Shown: piece by piece, positions 24,260 through 33,827 of the stretch
Numbering within the stretch: position 1 is the first letter of the stretch
How the letters are laid out: each line of letters opens with the position of its first letter
Assembly (NCBI GenBank): GCA_035499655.1
Contig: DATJYL010000214.1
Location: forward strand, 1-64,000
Length of the DNA: 64,000 nucleotides
Direction: 5' to 3'
DNA from: Pirellulales bacterium
GTDB lineage: Bacteria > Planctomycetota > Planctomycetia > Pirellulales > JADZDJ01
Program-made: the position numbers and the translations under genes
Notes under the pieces: model-generated
The model's input: the letters and a program-made list of their open reading frames with translations, nothing else
What the model was told of the DNA's origin: nothing
Database searches by the model: none

Positions 24260-27200
24260 TTATCGCCGTGGCGACGAGACGGGCTGTTGCGCTGCCGATG
24301 GCGTCATTGGATGCGCGGTGTGCGGCTGCGGATCGGTGCTGAATTGAGTGGAATCGAGATATTGCAGACCTCCCATTTTCACTTGGCGTGTTGAGGGCCA
24401 GTAGTAGATCGAGGCCGCGGCTGTTTTGGTTTGTGGTGCGCCGGGCTTCATCTGGCGGAGCAATTGAGCATCGCTGCGCCCATCGCCAAGCAGCACGAGC
24501 ATATCTTTCGCCTCGGAATAAGTTAGCTGTTGCGCCAGGGCAGTGAAAGTATCGCCTTCCAATTGCTGCCCCTCGACTCGTGTGTTGCCGGTGGCTTGCA
24601 TTTCCATCATGCTCCGCCCTTGAACTGGAGGACTTTGATTGGTCGCCAATTGATCGCAGGTCAACACCAAGCTGCGCGGCGGTAGACCAGCAGGACTGTC
24701 GGCATCCAGCTTAGCATCCCACGCAGGCACTGGCCCATACACGGTTCGCACGTGGTCCTGGAATACAAGTTCCCTGCGTAGCACATTCCCGGAAATGCCG
24801 CGCTCGAATTGCACGTCAAGAAAATTGATTTGCTGGCTGTTGCCATCGCTTGGATTTCCTGTTGTGCTGGAGCCCATGCCTGAAAGCGGGTTGCTCGCGG
24901 CATTGGAATTCGCGCTTGTATTTGGACTGCTCGCGGGGTTGGAGCCTGCATCGGGATTTACATTTGCAGACGGCCCCAACAATCCACCCAATCCGCCCCC
25001 CAACGATCCAGCCGAACCCAACCGCCAACTGAACAATCGTCCGGGCTGATCGTCCGTTGCTTGCCCGGTTAAATCGCCGGTAATTTGGTTGACCGTCAAC
25101 GTCGACAGATGTTGCAACTGATCCAACACGGCCATCTTTCCCTGCAGCGTTTGACGATTTTCCAACCACACGTTACCTCGGCAGGTAACCCATTCCACTT
25201 GCGAACGTTGCTGTTGCTGCGGGCTGACTGCGTTGAAATCGACCCGTTCGTGCAAGATGGCTTCCAGTTGCGGAGCGCGAATGGTTTGTGTCGTTTCGTG
25301 ATCGATTCGCTGTCCCACCACGTCCCGATCGAATTTCACCGTGCGTCCATCGAAGACCATGCCTCTCTGCCAATCGATGGTGGTCGTGCCATGATTGGCA
25401 GCAAGAAGACCCTGCTGATCGGTTGCCGCGAGCGTCTGATTGTTTAGCGGCGGCGGATCATTCGTCACGATCATGCGGCCTGGCCCATCAATCCACAAGC
25501 GATTTTGCCCGCGATGCAAATGCACCGTTTGGCCAAACATGGTTAATCCCTGGGCGCTAATTTCGGCCGGCCGGCCGGTGACGGCGACTTCCGCCTGGGT
25601 GGTGTTGGCCCGCAAGACTTCCAAATAATCGCCGCGTGTTTCCAGCGGCTTTTCGTCTGTTTGAGTCGAAGATTGTGCGAATTGCACATTCCCCTCCACG
25701 CTGACGCGTTCCACCTCGTTTTGCGAGGCGTGATTGACCGACCAGACTTTCAAAATGCCGCCGTAAATTTCGTAGTGTGGCCGTGGCAAATTGGGATTTT
25801 GGTTGCCCGACGAATTGGTTGACCCGTTCCGCGGGGTGGAACCGCGGTTGGCGAGGCTGCTTTGGACTGTCGACGAAGATAGATTGTCACCTGGCACCTC
25901 GTCGCGCATCCATGCTTCCAGCCGCGACACCTCGCCGCTGAGTTGGGGCGAATCAATCCGCACGATATTTCCGGACGCTTCCATCAACAAGTGACGATCG
26001 ACAATGTCGTAATCCAAGCGTTCCCCGCGGACTTCGCCCCCCATCGATTCCGCCCGGACCACCACGGGGTTGCCGCGCGCCACCAATCGCTTTGGTTCCA
26101 ATTGCGGCATTGCGTGACCGGCGGGGGCTTGCTGTTGCTCGCCGGCGCTTTGCGCGGATATCGGCGTGGCCGTCTGCGAAGAAGAAGTACCGGCAGCCGC
26201 CGCTATGGAAGTAGCCTGCCCCGGTTGTGGTTGTCGCGGCGCGAAGTATAAATTCAATAGCTCGCAGTTCATTTGATCGCTGGGACCGTTGGGATGCGGG
26301 CGCACCACGTCCACACGATCGTGAAAGGTGGCGACATTCTCCACCAAATCGAATTCAAATGGGCCTTGGCACTGAATATCGACTGGCGAATTGTTGGCTT
26401 GACCGTCGGTGGAACGACCGGGTGTGATTGGGCCCGTCGCAGCGTGGCCTGCGGGGGCAGACAGATCGACCGTAGACTGGCTCATGGGTGCAGACAAATC
26501 CACCGTGCGACTAGTCGCCGCGTTGCGGTCGCCGGGCAGAAAACCGCCCGAGCTTGGCTGCAAGTGCATGCGCACGTCGGTCAGCAATTGAAACGATTGC
26601 ACACCGCTGAAATTGGTGCCGTGGTTGCCGTTTCCACCCGGACCCGGGAGCAATTCGATCCGCATATCTCGGCCATGCCCAAAGCTGGCGCCGAAGCGAA
26701 AATTGACCTCATTCGGCGTGAAAATCAAATTGTCTTTCATTTGCACGTCGTGGGTGGTGACCAGAAAATCGTCGCCTCCTTCCGGTCGCGTGGGCCCGCT
26801 TTGAATGGTGACCGGTCCGTGCATGACGCCGCTCAACAATTGTCCCATCTTGCCGCTGTCTAAATCTTCCTGGTCGTCGAATTGCAGCTCGGCCCCATGT
26901 GGTGCTTGCAAAATGATGACGCGCCGGTGGCTGTCGACGGCTTCCGCGTCGCCGTCGAGAAAATAAATTACCGTGCATGGGTTCAGCAGCACGCGGTGAT
27001 CCGGCGTCGATTGGTATTCTTTGACCAAGTATTTGGCCGTGGCGCTATCGAGCACAATGGGATTATCAAGCTCCCAGGAGCCTTCTGGAAAAAACCGGGC
27101 ATAGCCTCCCAGGCGGTTTTGCGATTCTCGGGCCGCCTGGCGTTTTTCTAAGGATACCGCGGCCACCCGCTTGGACACTCGCTGCGGTTCCATCCAGGGC

Positions 27201-27280
27201 ACGGCTGCCACCCGATACACGCAATACGCCCCCACCACAACCAAAAAGCTGACGGTGGTGCGTTTTAGTCGGGCAAACAT
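24260..27280 (-). CDS. giant LptC/LptA-like envelope protein
   Basis: A 1006-residue protein with one N-terminal membrane anchor (TTVSFLVVVGAYCVYRVAAV) like LptC. Repeated beta-rich segments of the OstA/LptA type follow, for example GPFEFDLVENVATFHDRVDV, GEVRGERLDYDIVDRHLLMEA and TRGDYLEVLRANTTQAEVAV. Linkers rich in Pro, Gln, Ser and Asn (about residues 365-400, 480-515 and 800-850) separate the segments. It lies directly downstream of kdsD and kdsC, the order of the E. coli kdsD-kdsC-lptC-lptA block, so a role in carrying lipopolysaccharide or a similar glycolipid across the periplasm is likely. LptA is normally about 180 residues and LptC about 190; this looks like an expanded fusion. Confidence 0.65.
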   Translation of the reverse strand: MFARLKRTTVSFLVVVGAYCVYRVAAVPWMEPQRVSKRVAAVSLEKRQAARESQNRLGGYARFFPEGSWELDNPIVLDSATAKYLVKEYQSTPDHRVLLNPCTVIYFLDGDAEAVDSHRRVIILQAPHGAELQFDDQEDLDSGKMGQLLSGVMHGPVTIQSGPTRPEGGDDFLVTTHDVQMKDNLIFTPNEVNFRFGASFGHGRDMRIELLPGPGGNGNHGTNFSGVQSFQLLTDVRMHLQPSSGGFLPGDRNAATSRTVDLSAPMSQSTVDLSAPAGHAATGPITPGRSTDGQANNSPVDIQCQGPFEFDLVENVATFHDRVDVVRPHPNGPSDQMNCELLNLYFAPRQPQPGQATSIAAAAGTSSSQTATPISAQSAGEQQQAPAGHAMPQLEPKRLVARGNPVVVRAESMGGEVRGERLDYDIVDRHLLMEASGNIVRIDSPQLSGEVSRLEAWMRDEVPGDNLSSSTVQSSLANRGSTPRNGSTNSSGNQNPNLPRPHYEIYGGILKVWSVNHASQNEVERVSVEGNVQFAQSSTQTDEKPLETRGDYLEVLRANTTQAEVAVTGRPAEISAQGLTMFGQTVHLHRGQNRLWIDGPGRMIVTNDPPPLNNQTLAATDQQGLLAANHGTTTIDWQRGMVFDGRTVKFDRDVVGQRIDHETTQTIRAPQLEAILHERVDFNAVSPQQQQRSQVEWVTCRGNVWLENRQTLQGKMAVLDQLQHLSTLTVNQITGDLTGQATDDQPGRLFSWRLGSAGSLGGGLGGLLGPSANVNPDAGSNPASSPNTSANSNAASNPLSGMGSSTTGNPSDGNSQQINFLDVQFERGISGNVLRRELVFQDHVRTVYGPVPAWDAKLDADSPAGLPPRSLVLTCDQLATNQSPPVQGRSMMEMQATGNTRVEGQQLEGDTFTALAQQLTYSEAKDMLVLLGDGRSDAQLLRQMKPGAPQTKTAAASIYYWPSTRQVKMGGLQYLDSTQFSTDPQPHTAHPMTPSAAQQPVSSPRR

Positions 27281-27411
27281 AGGGCAACAAATTTTTCAAT
27301 GCAAATGAGGCTCTGATCTGGATTTATCAAATGGAATCAATCGAAGCTCGAGCGAAATTTGGCCTCAATGGGCGAATTTTTCCGCGAACACCTAGCCGCG
27401 GCATTTTTCGC

Positions 27412-27936
27412 TTAACCTGTGCCGTATTTCTGTAGTACGTCGTCCCAGCGGCCTTGGGCTTTCAAAATCAACTCAATGACTTCGCGGACAGCGCCACGGC
27501 CTCCCTGGGCCTGTGTTACGTAATGGGCTGCGGCTTGCAATTCTTGGCAGCCATCTCCCACGACCACGGCAAAGCCTACGTGGCGCAGTACGGGAAGATC
27601 GGGCAAATCGTCCCCGACGTAGCACACCTTTTCGGCCTGCAATTGCCGTTGTGAAAGTATTTGTTTTACAGCGGGTAACTTATCGTCAATGCCTTGCCGC
27701 ACAATGTCGACGCCCAATTCGACGGCCCGCAATTGCACAATGTGCGAAGCGCGGCCGGTCACCAAGCCAAAATGATGCCCCGCGCGTTGCCACAGTTTAA
27801 TGCCCAGCCCGTCGCGGATGTGGAAGCGTTTGATTTCGATCCCCTGGTTATCGAAAATCACGCCGCCATCGGTCAGCACGCCGTCGACATCGGACAAAAT
27901 CAATTCGATCGAGCGGCAGCGGCTGACAAGATCCAT
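27412..27936 (-). CDS. kdsC: 3-deoxy-D-manno-octulosonate 8-phosphate phosphatase
   Basis: A 174-residue HAD-family phosphatase of the compact C0 type, which forms Kdo by removing phosphate from Kdo-8-phosphate. Motif I is DVDGVLTDG (residues 16-24), motif II lies in LVTGRAS, and motif III is the conserved GDDLPDLPVL. Position between kdsD and the LptC/LptA-like gene supports a Kdo role over related phosphatases. Confidence 0.92.
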   Translation of the reverse strand: MDLVSRCRSIELILSDVDGVLTDGGVIFDNQGIEIKRFHIRDGLGIKLWQRAGHHFGLVTGRASHIVQLRAVELGVDIVRQGIDDKLPAVKQILSQRQLQAEKVCYVGDDLPDLPVLRHVGFAVVVGDGCQELQAAAHYVTQAQGGRGAVREVIELILKAQGRWDDVLQKYGTG

Positions 27937-27940
27937 GGAA

Positions 27941-27962
27941 GGGTTCAGGGGTCAGGGTTCAG
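27941..27962. repeat. word repeat (GGGTTCAG type) between kdsC and kdsD
   Basis: GGGTTCAG, GGGTCAG and GGTTCAG follow each other. No complementary arm was seen in the spacer. Confidence 0.5.
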
Positions 27963-28044
27963 AACAAAGGCTCGAGAAGTGAAGGGTTGCGTGTCCGCTA
28001 GCGGTTTAGCACGACATTTCACCCATTTCGCCATTTTTTGCAAA

Positions 28045-29241
28045 TCATGGGCCAACTTTGCCGCCGCTTGACGGCGGTTTTAACAACGCAGCATTCTTGG
28101 GTCGCGGCACGCCGCTGGAGTTTTCCGATTGGGCAGCCAGCACCACCGCCAAGCCTTCGGGATACAGCGCCACGATGTCGGTGATATCGAGCAAACCCAC
28201 GGGCTTGCCTTCAGTGTCGACGACCGGTAATTCGCTGATTCGCCGCTCGGCCATGATGGCCACCGCATCGTTCATCATGGAACCTTGTGGCACGCTGGTG
28301 GGGTGCGAAGTCATCACGTTGCGAATGGGTCCGTCCAGCAGTGCGTCGCGGCGGCTTTCAAACAGGCGCGCCAAGTCGCTGTCGGTGAAAATGCCGCGCA
28401 GCTTGCCGGCATGGTCGACAATCATAATCGCTCCGGTGCGGCGCGCCGGCAGACGTGCTTCGATCAGTACTTCGCGCACAGTTCGGGTGCATACCGCTAA
28501 GCGGCAATCCGACAAACGCCGCATGCAATCGTCGACGCGCGCCAATTGTCGGCCCAGGCTGCCGCCGGGATGAAAGCGGGCAAAATCGTCACGGCTGAAG
28601 CCGCGCATGCGGCTGGTCACCAGCGCCAGCGCATCTCCCACCGCCAGCATGGCCGTCGTGCTGGTGCTGGGCGCCAGACCCAGCGAGCACGCTTCTTGCA
28701 GCGGGCCGATGTCAATGACGATCAGCGCCGATTGCCCTAATTTGCTTCCAACACGTCCGGTGATCGCCACCAGTGGCGTGCCGATTTGCCGAATCGACGG
28801 CAACAGCCGCACCACTTCTTCCGTGTCGCCGCTTTGCGATAGCATGAGCACCACGTCGTCGTGGTGGATCCGACCCAAATCGCCATGAATGGCCTCGGTC
28901 GGATGCAAAAAATGGCTCCTCGAACCCGTCGATGCCAGCGTGGCGGCGATTTTTTGGCCGATCAACCCCGCCTTGCCGATGCCGCTGACAATTACGCTGC
29001 CGGTGCATCGATAAATCAAATCGACCGCGCGGGTAAACGAATCATCCAGCCGCCGCGAAACCGCCTCCAACGCCCGGGCTTCCATTTCGATAATTTGCCG
29101 GGCGTACTGTAACTGATCGTTCGCGTTGTTTGTATTTTTTGCCGGCCGGGCAGTTTGAGCCGCACTCGAAAGCGACGCTTTGTCGGATAGTGCGGGCGGG
29201 AAAGAATGCGGCACAAAACCCGCAGGTGAATTGGTGCTCAT
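28045..29241 (-). CDS. kdsD: arabinose-5-phosphate isomerase
   Basis: A KpsF/GutQ-type sugar-phosphate isomerase, about 398 residues, that makes arabinose-5-phosphate for Kdo synthesis. It has an SIS domain (SGIGKAGLIGQKIAATLASTG and LMLSQSGDTEEV, residues about 85-220) and two CBS domains at the C-terminus (about 270-380). A disordered N-terminal stretch of about 40 residues precedes the core, so the start is uncertain; in-frame ATG or TTG codons at 29253 and 29262 are alternatives. It is the first gene of the kdsD-kdsC-lpt block. Confidence 0.9.
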   Translation of the reverse strand: MSTNSPAGFVPHSFPPALSDKASLSSAAQTARPAKNTNNANDQLQYARQIIEMEARALEAVSRRLDDSFTRAVDLIYRCTGSVIVSGIGKAGLIGQKIAATLASTGSRSHFLHPTEAIHGDLGRIHHDDVVLMLSQSGDTEEVVRLLPSIRQIGTPLVAITGRVGSKLGQSALIVIDIGPLQEACSLGLAPSTSTTAMLAVGDALALVTSRMRGFSRDDFARFHPGGSLGRQLARVDDCMRRLSDCRLAVCTRTVREVLIEARLPARRTGAIMIVDHAGKLRGIFTDSDLARLFESRRDALLDGPIRNVMTSHPTSVPQGSMMNDAVAIMAERRISELPVVDTEGKPVGLLDITDIVALYPEGLAVVLAAQSENSSGVPRPKNAALLKPPSSGGKVGP

Positions 29242-29430
29242 GGCGAGCGTCATCCATGACAAAGTGCGGAGTCAATCAGAGGGCCTTTAACGCCCCCTCA
29301 GCAGGCGCAATCCGTTGGCTTGCCTCGGGCCGGAAATTGTACCGCCCTCAGCAGTTTGTCACAACGCAAAACAGGCTGCTAGCACGGCGGGTGTCATATC
29401 AGCTGGTAAGACGATTGCTCCTGCAAGCCG

Positions 29431-29961
29431 CTATTTTTTGAGCTGTTCGGCCATCATAGTTTCGTCGCCATCTTTGACGACGTGGCCGTGGGGATCAATC
29501 AGCACACTACAGGGCACGCTGAGAATGTTGTAAGCCTCGAATGTTTTACCTTCGCCGTCCAAGACGACGGGAAATGGCAGCGGTTTGCCCGCCCAGGTTT
29601 TTTCGACAATCGGCGCCATTACGCTGTCCAACTGTTCCATGGTTTTGGGACCATCTTCTTCGGTCACCACGCACACGGCCAAAATCTCATATTGATCGCG
29701 CTGGTTGGCGTGTTCTTCGTAAAACTTGGTGAGTGCAGGCAAACTTCGCTGGAGGCACGGCAAGCAATTCGGCCCCCAAAACTCTAGCAGCACCCATTTG
29801 CCTCGAAAGTCCGCCAGTTTCATGTCCTTGGACACGCCGCGGGCGTCGGAAATTTGCAGCGGCGGCGGTTCCTTGCTGTAGTATTTTTTGATAAAGCCAA
29901 AGCGGTCGACAGCGCTATCTGCTGGCACTTCCAACCCGTAAGCTGCCAGAGTGAATTCACG
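29431..29961 (-). CDS. thioredoxin-like (TlpA-type) domain, downstream half of a frameshifted gene
   Basis: The frame beginning around REFTLAAYGLEVP encodes a redoxin domain: LADFRGKWVLLEFWGPNCLPCLQ contains the active-site C-L-P-C, and IDPHGHVVKDGDE closes the fold. It has no start codon of its own in a sensible place. It continues the lipoprotein frame of 29820-30848 after a one-base shift near 29950-29975. As an intact gene the product would be a membrane-anchored thiol-disulfide protein of about 470 residues. Either the gene is recently broken, the base count here is wrong, or frameshifting joins the halves. Confidence 0.65.
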   Translation of the reverse strand, partial: REFTLAAYGLEVPADSAVDRFGFIKKYYSKEPPPLQISDARGVSKDMKLADFRGKWVLLEFWGPNCLPCLQRSLPALTKFYEEHANQRDQYEILAVCVVTEEDGPKTMEQLDSVMAPIVEKTWAGKPLPFPVVLDGEGKTFEAYNILSVPCSVLIDPHGHVVKDGDETMMAEQLKK

Positions 29962-30848
29962 ACAGGAACCACGCGACGTTCGTACTTTGTAAATTCGATG
30001 GTCGATTTTACGCCCCTGTTTTTTCCTTCGTGTTGCAGTGTGGAGGTTTCCCGTACAGGGATGGTATCGTCGGCGCCACGATATTCGATCACATCTTCCG
30101 CGGTGGCGGCCTCGCCGCTGGGGCTTTCCAGATGCAATTGCGAACGACGTATGGCCCAACGTCGCTTGGGGTCAAGCAACATCCAACCATGCCGTACGGC
30201 AATGAATTCGTCTCCTTTTTGCGGGCTGAACGTAAATGACACTTTCACTAATTTTGTATCTCCCTCATCGGCCGCTTCGACGCTATCCAAATGAAAGCCT
30301 AGCCTGGGATACAAAGTGGCCAGCGAATGCCAGGGAGAAAAAATATTGGCTCGCCCTTGCATTTCCAGGGCGCGGCGCGTACTCACGTCATTGGCCGACC
30401 GTACAAAAATGATTTTCCACGGTGCGTCTTCCTGGCGGCGCAAGCTAAAGGAGCATTGATCATTGAGGGCGTCAATTCCGATTTCAACGGCTTTGGGACG
30501 CACAAATGACGGGGGTAAATTACCTTCGGGCGGCCAGCGAGTAATTTGCTGCATCAGCATGTCGCCACGGGATTTGACAATCATTTGTTGCTTCTCAGTC
30601 CAGCGGCTGCCGTCTTCGGTGTAGTTTTCATGCGTGGAATTCACTTCGACATCGACGTCCCGATTGATTTTTTCCGCTTCGCCATAGGCTTTGGGCCACT
30701 CGGCGAGAAATTGCTCGCGCGCGGTCGGCGTTTCGTCACCGGGTGCCGCATTGTAACAGCCAAGAACGAGCAGTGTCGGAATCAACGCCGCCCGCATGAA
30801 TAACCCAATCATTGGCGCACTGACCTGGAGCAAATGCGGCAACCGCAT
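29820..30848 (-). CDS. lipoprotein, upstream half of a frameshifted lipoprotein-redoxin gene
   Basis: A lipoprotein signal peptide ends in the lipobox LVLGC, followed by a roughly 290-residue domain of unknown function (for example SFTFSPQKGDEFIAVRHGWM and RWAIRRSQLHLESPSGE). The frame is natural to about YERRVVPVV and then turns into the unlikely tail RNRRRCKFPTPAACPRT. At that point the other frame starts to encode a thioredoxin domain. Lipoprotein sensor domains fused to TlpA-like domains are frequent in planctomycetes. Starts at 30893 and 30812 are also possible. Confidence 0.6.
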   Translation of the reverse strand: MRLPHLLQVSAPMIGLFMRAALIPTLLVLGCYNAAPGDETPTAREQFLAEWPKAYGEAEKINRDVDVEVNSTHENYTEDGSRWTEKQQMIVKSRGDMLMQQITRWPPEGNLPPSFVRPKAVEIGIDALNDQCSFSLRRQEDAPWKIIFVRSANDVSTRRALEMQGRANIFSPWHSLATLYPRLGFHLDSVEAADEGDTKLVKVSFTFSPQKGDEFIAVRHGWMLLDPKRRWAIRRSQLHLESPSGEAATAEDVIEYRGADDTIPVRETSTLQHEGKNRGVKSTIEFTKYERRVVPVVNSLWQLTGWKCQQIALSTALALSKNTTARNRRRCKFPTPAACPRT

Positions 30849-30970
30849 GCACCTTACCACCACCGTGGCCCGTTTTCTGGATTTTACAGTCATTGCTGCA
30901 ATATATCACAGATTGCCCATAGAGAGCCTGGGGCCTGTCGCCGATAAAAGAACGTTCTCTCAAACAAGCG

Positions 30971-31885
30971 TCATTTTGCCTGGCTGACTTGTTCTTCGGG
31001 CGTGCCGATTTTCACGCTGGCCCCTGTTGCCGGCGGGAATAAATCGTCGTAGCGGCTTTGCGCCAGACGGATGATCAGCATTTTTTGCTGCAATTCGTCG
31101 GCGTCGGCTTGCGGTTCGGTAAAAAAGTAATGACCCAGCGTGCCCGGACGGTCGGGCAGGGTGGTCAGCAGCAACATTTGATTGGCTTCCAAGGTCGCCT
31201 CAAATGCCAGCCGCTGGAATACACGCTTGGGCTTGCCCGATTGCGGCAGAATGCGGCCATCTTCGGACACCCACTGCTGCTTGGGCTCGCCGTAGTGTAA
31301 TTCCGGCGTCAAATGCAGCCTGATTCGTCGATCGCCGAGCGCCTGGGTTTTGGCGGCCAAAATGCCTTGAGCCTGTTCGTACGTGTGACCGCTAACGCAA
31401 CCGTCCTCGCTCATCAACAGGGGCACTTCAGGATAAATGTTAGAGGCGATGATCTCTCCTCGCCAACCGGAATGCAATTGCATTTGTTGACGACTAACCG
31501 GCGAGGCTTTTTCCAACCGCGCCGCCGCTTCGGTAACGCTCGCGGGCTTTTTGTCCGCTGTCGCCAAAATGTGGGCCAGCGGAGCCGGCAATTCTCCGCT
31601 GACAATGCCGGCGCGGAAGCCGTTTTCGCCCAGCGCCCGCCGGACGGCCAGCGGGATTTGCTGTTCGTCGATTTGATCCCACATGGAGCCATTCAACTCG
31701 TCGTCGTGCAGGGGAAACCGAACCGAAACAATTTCCAACTGCACGCCGTCGTCGGCCATTTCCACGGGTTTCAAGAGCGTTTCTCCGTGCGGCGCGGCAG
31801 GGGGCGCCCAACTGCAGCCGGAAATGCCGGCCGCGGCTGTCAGCGTCAGGCACCAACACACAAAACGGGAAATCGCGCGCAGCAT
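30971..31885 (-). CDS. hypothetical lipoprotein
   Basis: A 304-residue protein. The signal peptide ends in ISGC, so it is probably lipid-anchored. The remainder is a soluble domain without recognised motifs; conserved-looking stretches are VSVRFPLHDDELNGSMWDQIDE and ALGENGFRAGIVSGELP. A start 35 codons upstream is open but would bury the signal peptide. It lies 134 bp after rplQ on the same strand and could be read through from the alpha operon. Confidence 0.55.
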   Translation of the reverse strand: MLRAISRFVCWCLTLTAAAGISGCSWAPPAAPHGETLLKPVEMADDGVQLEIVSVRFPLHDDELNGSMWDQIDEQQIPLAVRRALGENGFRAGIVSGELPAPLAHILATADKKPASVTEAAARLEKASPVSRQQMQLHSGWRGEIIASNIYPEVPLLMSEDGCVSGHTYEQAQGILAAKTQALGDRRIRLHLTPELHYGEPKQQWVSEDGRILPQSGKPKRVFQRLAFEATLEANQMLLLTTLPDRPGTLGHYFFTEPQADADELQQKMLIIRLAQSRYDDLFPPATGASVKIGTPEEQVSQAK

Positions 31886-32018
31886 CGCTAGAAAAAGGCT
31901 ACATCGGTGGAAGGGAATCAACGAAAAGAACGGTCGGAAAAGAGCCCATGCAGGGCCGCGTAGATTAGACCGACCCGCCAGCGGCGTCAATGCGAATCGC
32001 CCGTGCTAGCACTTTCAA

Positions 32019-32612
32019 TTACGACTTCGCTCCGGTCGGCTCGCTTTCGAACTTTGGCGCCACCGCCGGTTTGGAGCCTCGATCGCGCACGCCGACAAAT
32101 TCCAAAATGGCCCGCGTGCCGGCATCGCCCAAGCGTGGCTTGGCCAGCCGCATAATTCGCGTGTATCCGCCGGAGCGATCAACAAACCGCGGGGCTACCA
32201 CTTCAAAGCAGACGGCGGCTGCGCGCTTCCGTCCCAGCAGCGTGACCAAACGTCGCCGAGCCGAAACGACCGGAGCCATGGCGGCGGCCCATTTTTGCCA
32301 CTGCTTGCTTTTCCGCCATTTGCGCCATTCGTCGCTGTTGCGGTCGGCGGTAGTGCCCAATTTGTCGGCTTCTTCCAAGGCTGCTTGGGCACGGCAGGCA
32401 ATGCTAATGCAACGCTCTACCAGCGGACGCACTTCCTTGGCTTTTTGCACGGTGGTAATGATGCGGCCTTTAACTTTGGGGGCTTGCTTCTCGTCTAGGA
32501 ATTCGTCCTTATCCAGCTCGGTCAAAAACAGCGCGCTGGCCAAATTCCGCATGAGCGCTTTGCGATGCGTTGGCGAACGGCCCAAAACACGGCCTAATTT
32601 ACGGTGTCGCAT
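32019..32612 (-). CDS. rplQ: 50S ribosomal protein bL17
   Basis: A 197-residue bL17, longer than the E. coli protein (127). The core is RHRKLGRVLGRSPTHRKALMRNLASAL and KAKEVRPLVERCISIA. An insertion of about 60 residues (EWRKWRKSKQWQKWAAAMAPV) interrupts the usual spacing, and a C-terminal extension follows. It is the last gene of the alpha operon, downstream of rpoA. Confidence 0.92.
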   Translation of the reverse strand: MRHRKLGRVLGRSPTHRKALMRNLASALFLTELDKDEFLDEKQAPKVKGRIITTVQKAKEVRPLVERCISIACRAQAALEEADKLGTTADRNSDEWRKWRKSKQWQKWAAAMAPVVSARRRLVTLLGRKRAAAVCFEVVAPRFVDRSGGYTRIMRLAKPRLGDAGTRAILEFVGVRDRGSKPAVAPKFESEPTGAKS

Positions 32613-32647
32613 GACGGTGGCATCTTTCTTGTTTTGTCGATTCCTGA

Positions 32648-32715
32648 GAGGCTATTTCAAAACTGAGGTTTTGGCTCGGCAGAAGCCTCGCCCTCCCAGG
32701 ATTTGAAACAGGCTC
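32648..32715. repeat. inverted repeat in the rplQ-rpoA spacer
   Basis: GAGGCTATTTCAAA (32648-32661) pairs with TTTGAAACAGGCTC (32702-32715), 12 of 14 matching, around the GC-rich word GCTCGGCAGAAGCCTCGCC. Confidence 0.6.
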
Positions 32716-32722
32716 TAATGCA

Positions 32723-33715
32723 TTAACTAACGGCGGCCGGCACACGCATACCCAAGCGCAGGCCCAACTCCGCGAGTTTTTCCTTGACTTCGCGCAGCGT
32801 GGTTTCGCCGAAGTTACGGACCTCCAGCAATTGATCTTCGGAGCGTTGCACCAAATCGCGCACGGTTTGAATGTTTTCGCTTTCCAGACAGTTAGAGGCC
32901 CGCACCGAAAGCTTCAAATCGGCCAGCGGCATACCCAACTTTTGTTCTGCGGCGCCATCCAGGGGTCCGCTGATGCCGGCGCTTCGGCCTGAGCCGCCGA
33001 CCCGTGCACCCAACTCGGTGTATTGCACAAACGGGTTAAGGTGCTTGCGCAAAATCTTCGCCGCTTCCACCAGCGCCATTTCCGGGCCGATGGAGCCGTT
33101 CGTCCAAATTTCAGTCGTCAGTTTGTCGTAGTTGGTTTTCTGGCCCACGCGAGTTTCTTCAATTTCGTAGCGAACCCGCAAAATCGGGCTGAATACCGCG
33201 TCGACGGGAATGATGCCAATTTCCTGCACGTTGGGGCTGTGCTCGCTGGCAGGGACGTATCCGCGGCCGTTTTCGATGACCATTTCCATCACAAACGGCA
33301 CATCGTCGGTGAGGGTGGCCAAAATATGGTGCTTGTTGATCACTTCTACCGTGTCATCAGTTTGGACATCGGCGCCGGTCACCACGCCGCGCGAGTTCTT
33401 TTCGATCCGCAGCACTTTGGTTTGGTCGGTATAGTTTTTCACGACCAACGATTTGACATTCAACACCACGTCGGTCATGTCTTCCACGACGCCGGGCAAA
33501 GTCGTGAACTCGTGCTGGGCCCCGTGAATTTTGATCTGGGTGACGGCGCTGCCTTCCAGGCTGGAAAGCAAAATGCGACGCAATGAATTGCCGATGGTGA
33601 CGCCAAAGCCGCGTTCAAACGGCTCGGCCACAAATTTCCCGTACGTGGCGGACAACGTTTTTACGTCGCAAACCACTTGGCTAGGCAGCTCTAATCCACG
33701 CCAGCGAATGTGCAT
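32723..33715 (-). CDS. rpoA: RNA polymerase alpha subunit
   Basis: A 330-residue alpha subunit. The N-terminal assembly domain contains [14 protein letters not shown]-like sequence ([25 protein letters not shown]). The C-terminal domain with [10 protein letters not shown]-type sequence ([23 protein letters not shown]) binds promoter upstream elements and activators. The ATG at 33715 follows GGAGGTAACT; an open frame upstream of it covers only the spacer repeats. Confidence 0.97.
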   Translation of the reverse strand: MHIRWRGLELPSQVVCDVKTLSATYGKFVAEPFERGFGVTIGNSLRRILLSSLEGSAVTQIKIHGAQHEFTTLPGVVEDMTDVVLNVKSLVVKNYTDQTKVLRIEKNSRGVVTGADVQTDDTVEVINKHHILATLTDDVPFVMEMVIENGRGYVPASEHSPNVQEIGIIPVDAVFSPILRVRYEIEETRVGQKTNYDKLTTEIWTNGSIGPEMALVEAAKILRKHLNPFVQYTELGARVGGSGRSAGISGPLDGAAEQKLGMPLADLKLSVRASNCLESENIQTVRDLVQRSEDQLLEVRNFGETTLREVKEKLAELGLRLGMRVPAAVS

Positions 33716-33727
33716 AGTTACCTCCGG

Positions 33728-33819
33728 ATGTGCCTGGTGTCTGGGTGTCCGCGGTCGAGGTGGCAACGGGCAGAGTAATTCGCCCGCTTGGCATCCGACG
33801 CTCAGACATTCAGGCACAT
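33728..33819. repeat. inverted word repeat in the rpoA-rpsD spacer
   Basis: ATGTGCCTGGTGTCTG (33728-33743) faces CAGACATTCAGGCACAT (33803-33819). The arms pair except for one mismatch and a one-base bulge, built from GTGTCTGG-type words. Confidence 0.7.
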
Positions 33820-33827
33820 AGACACTG

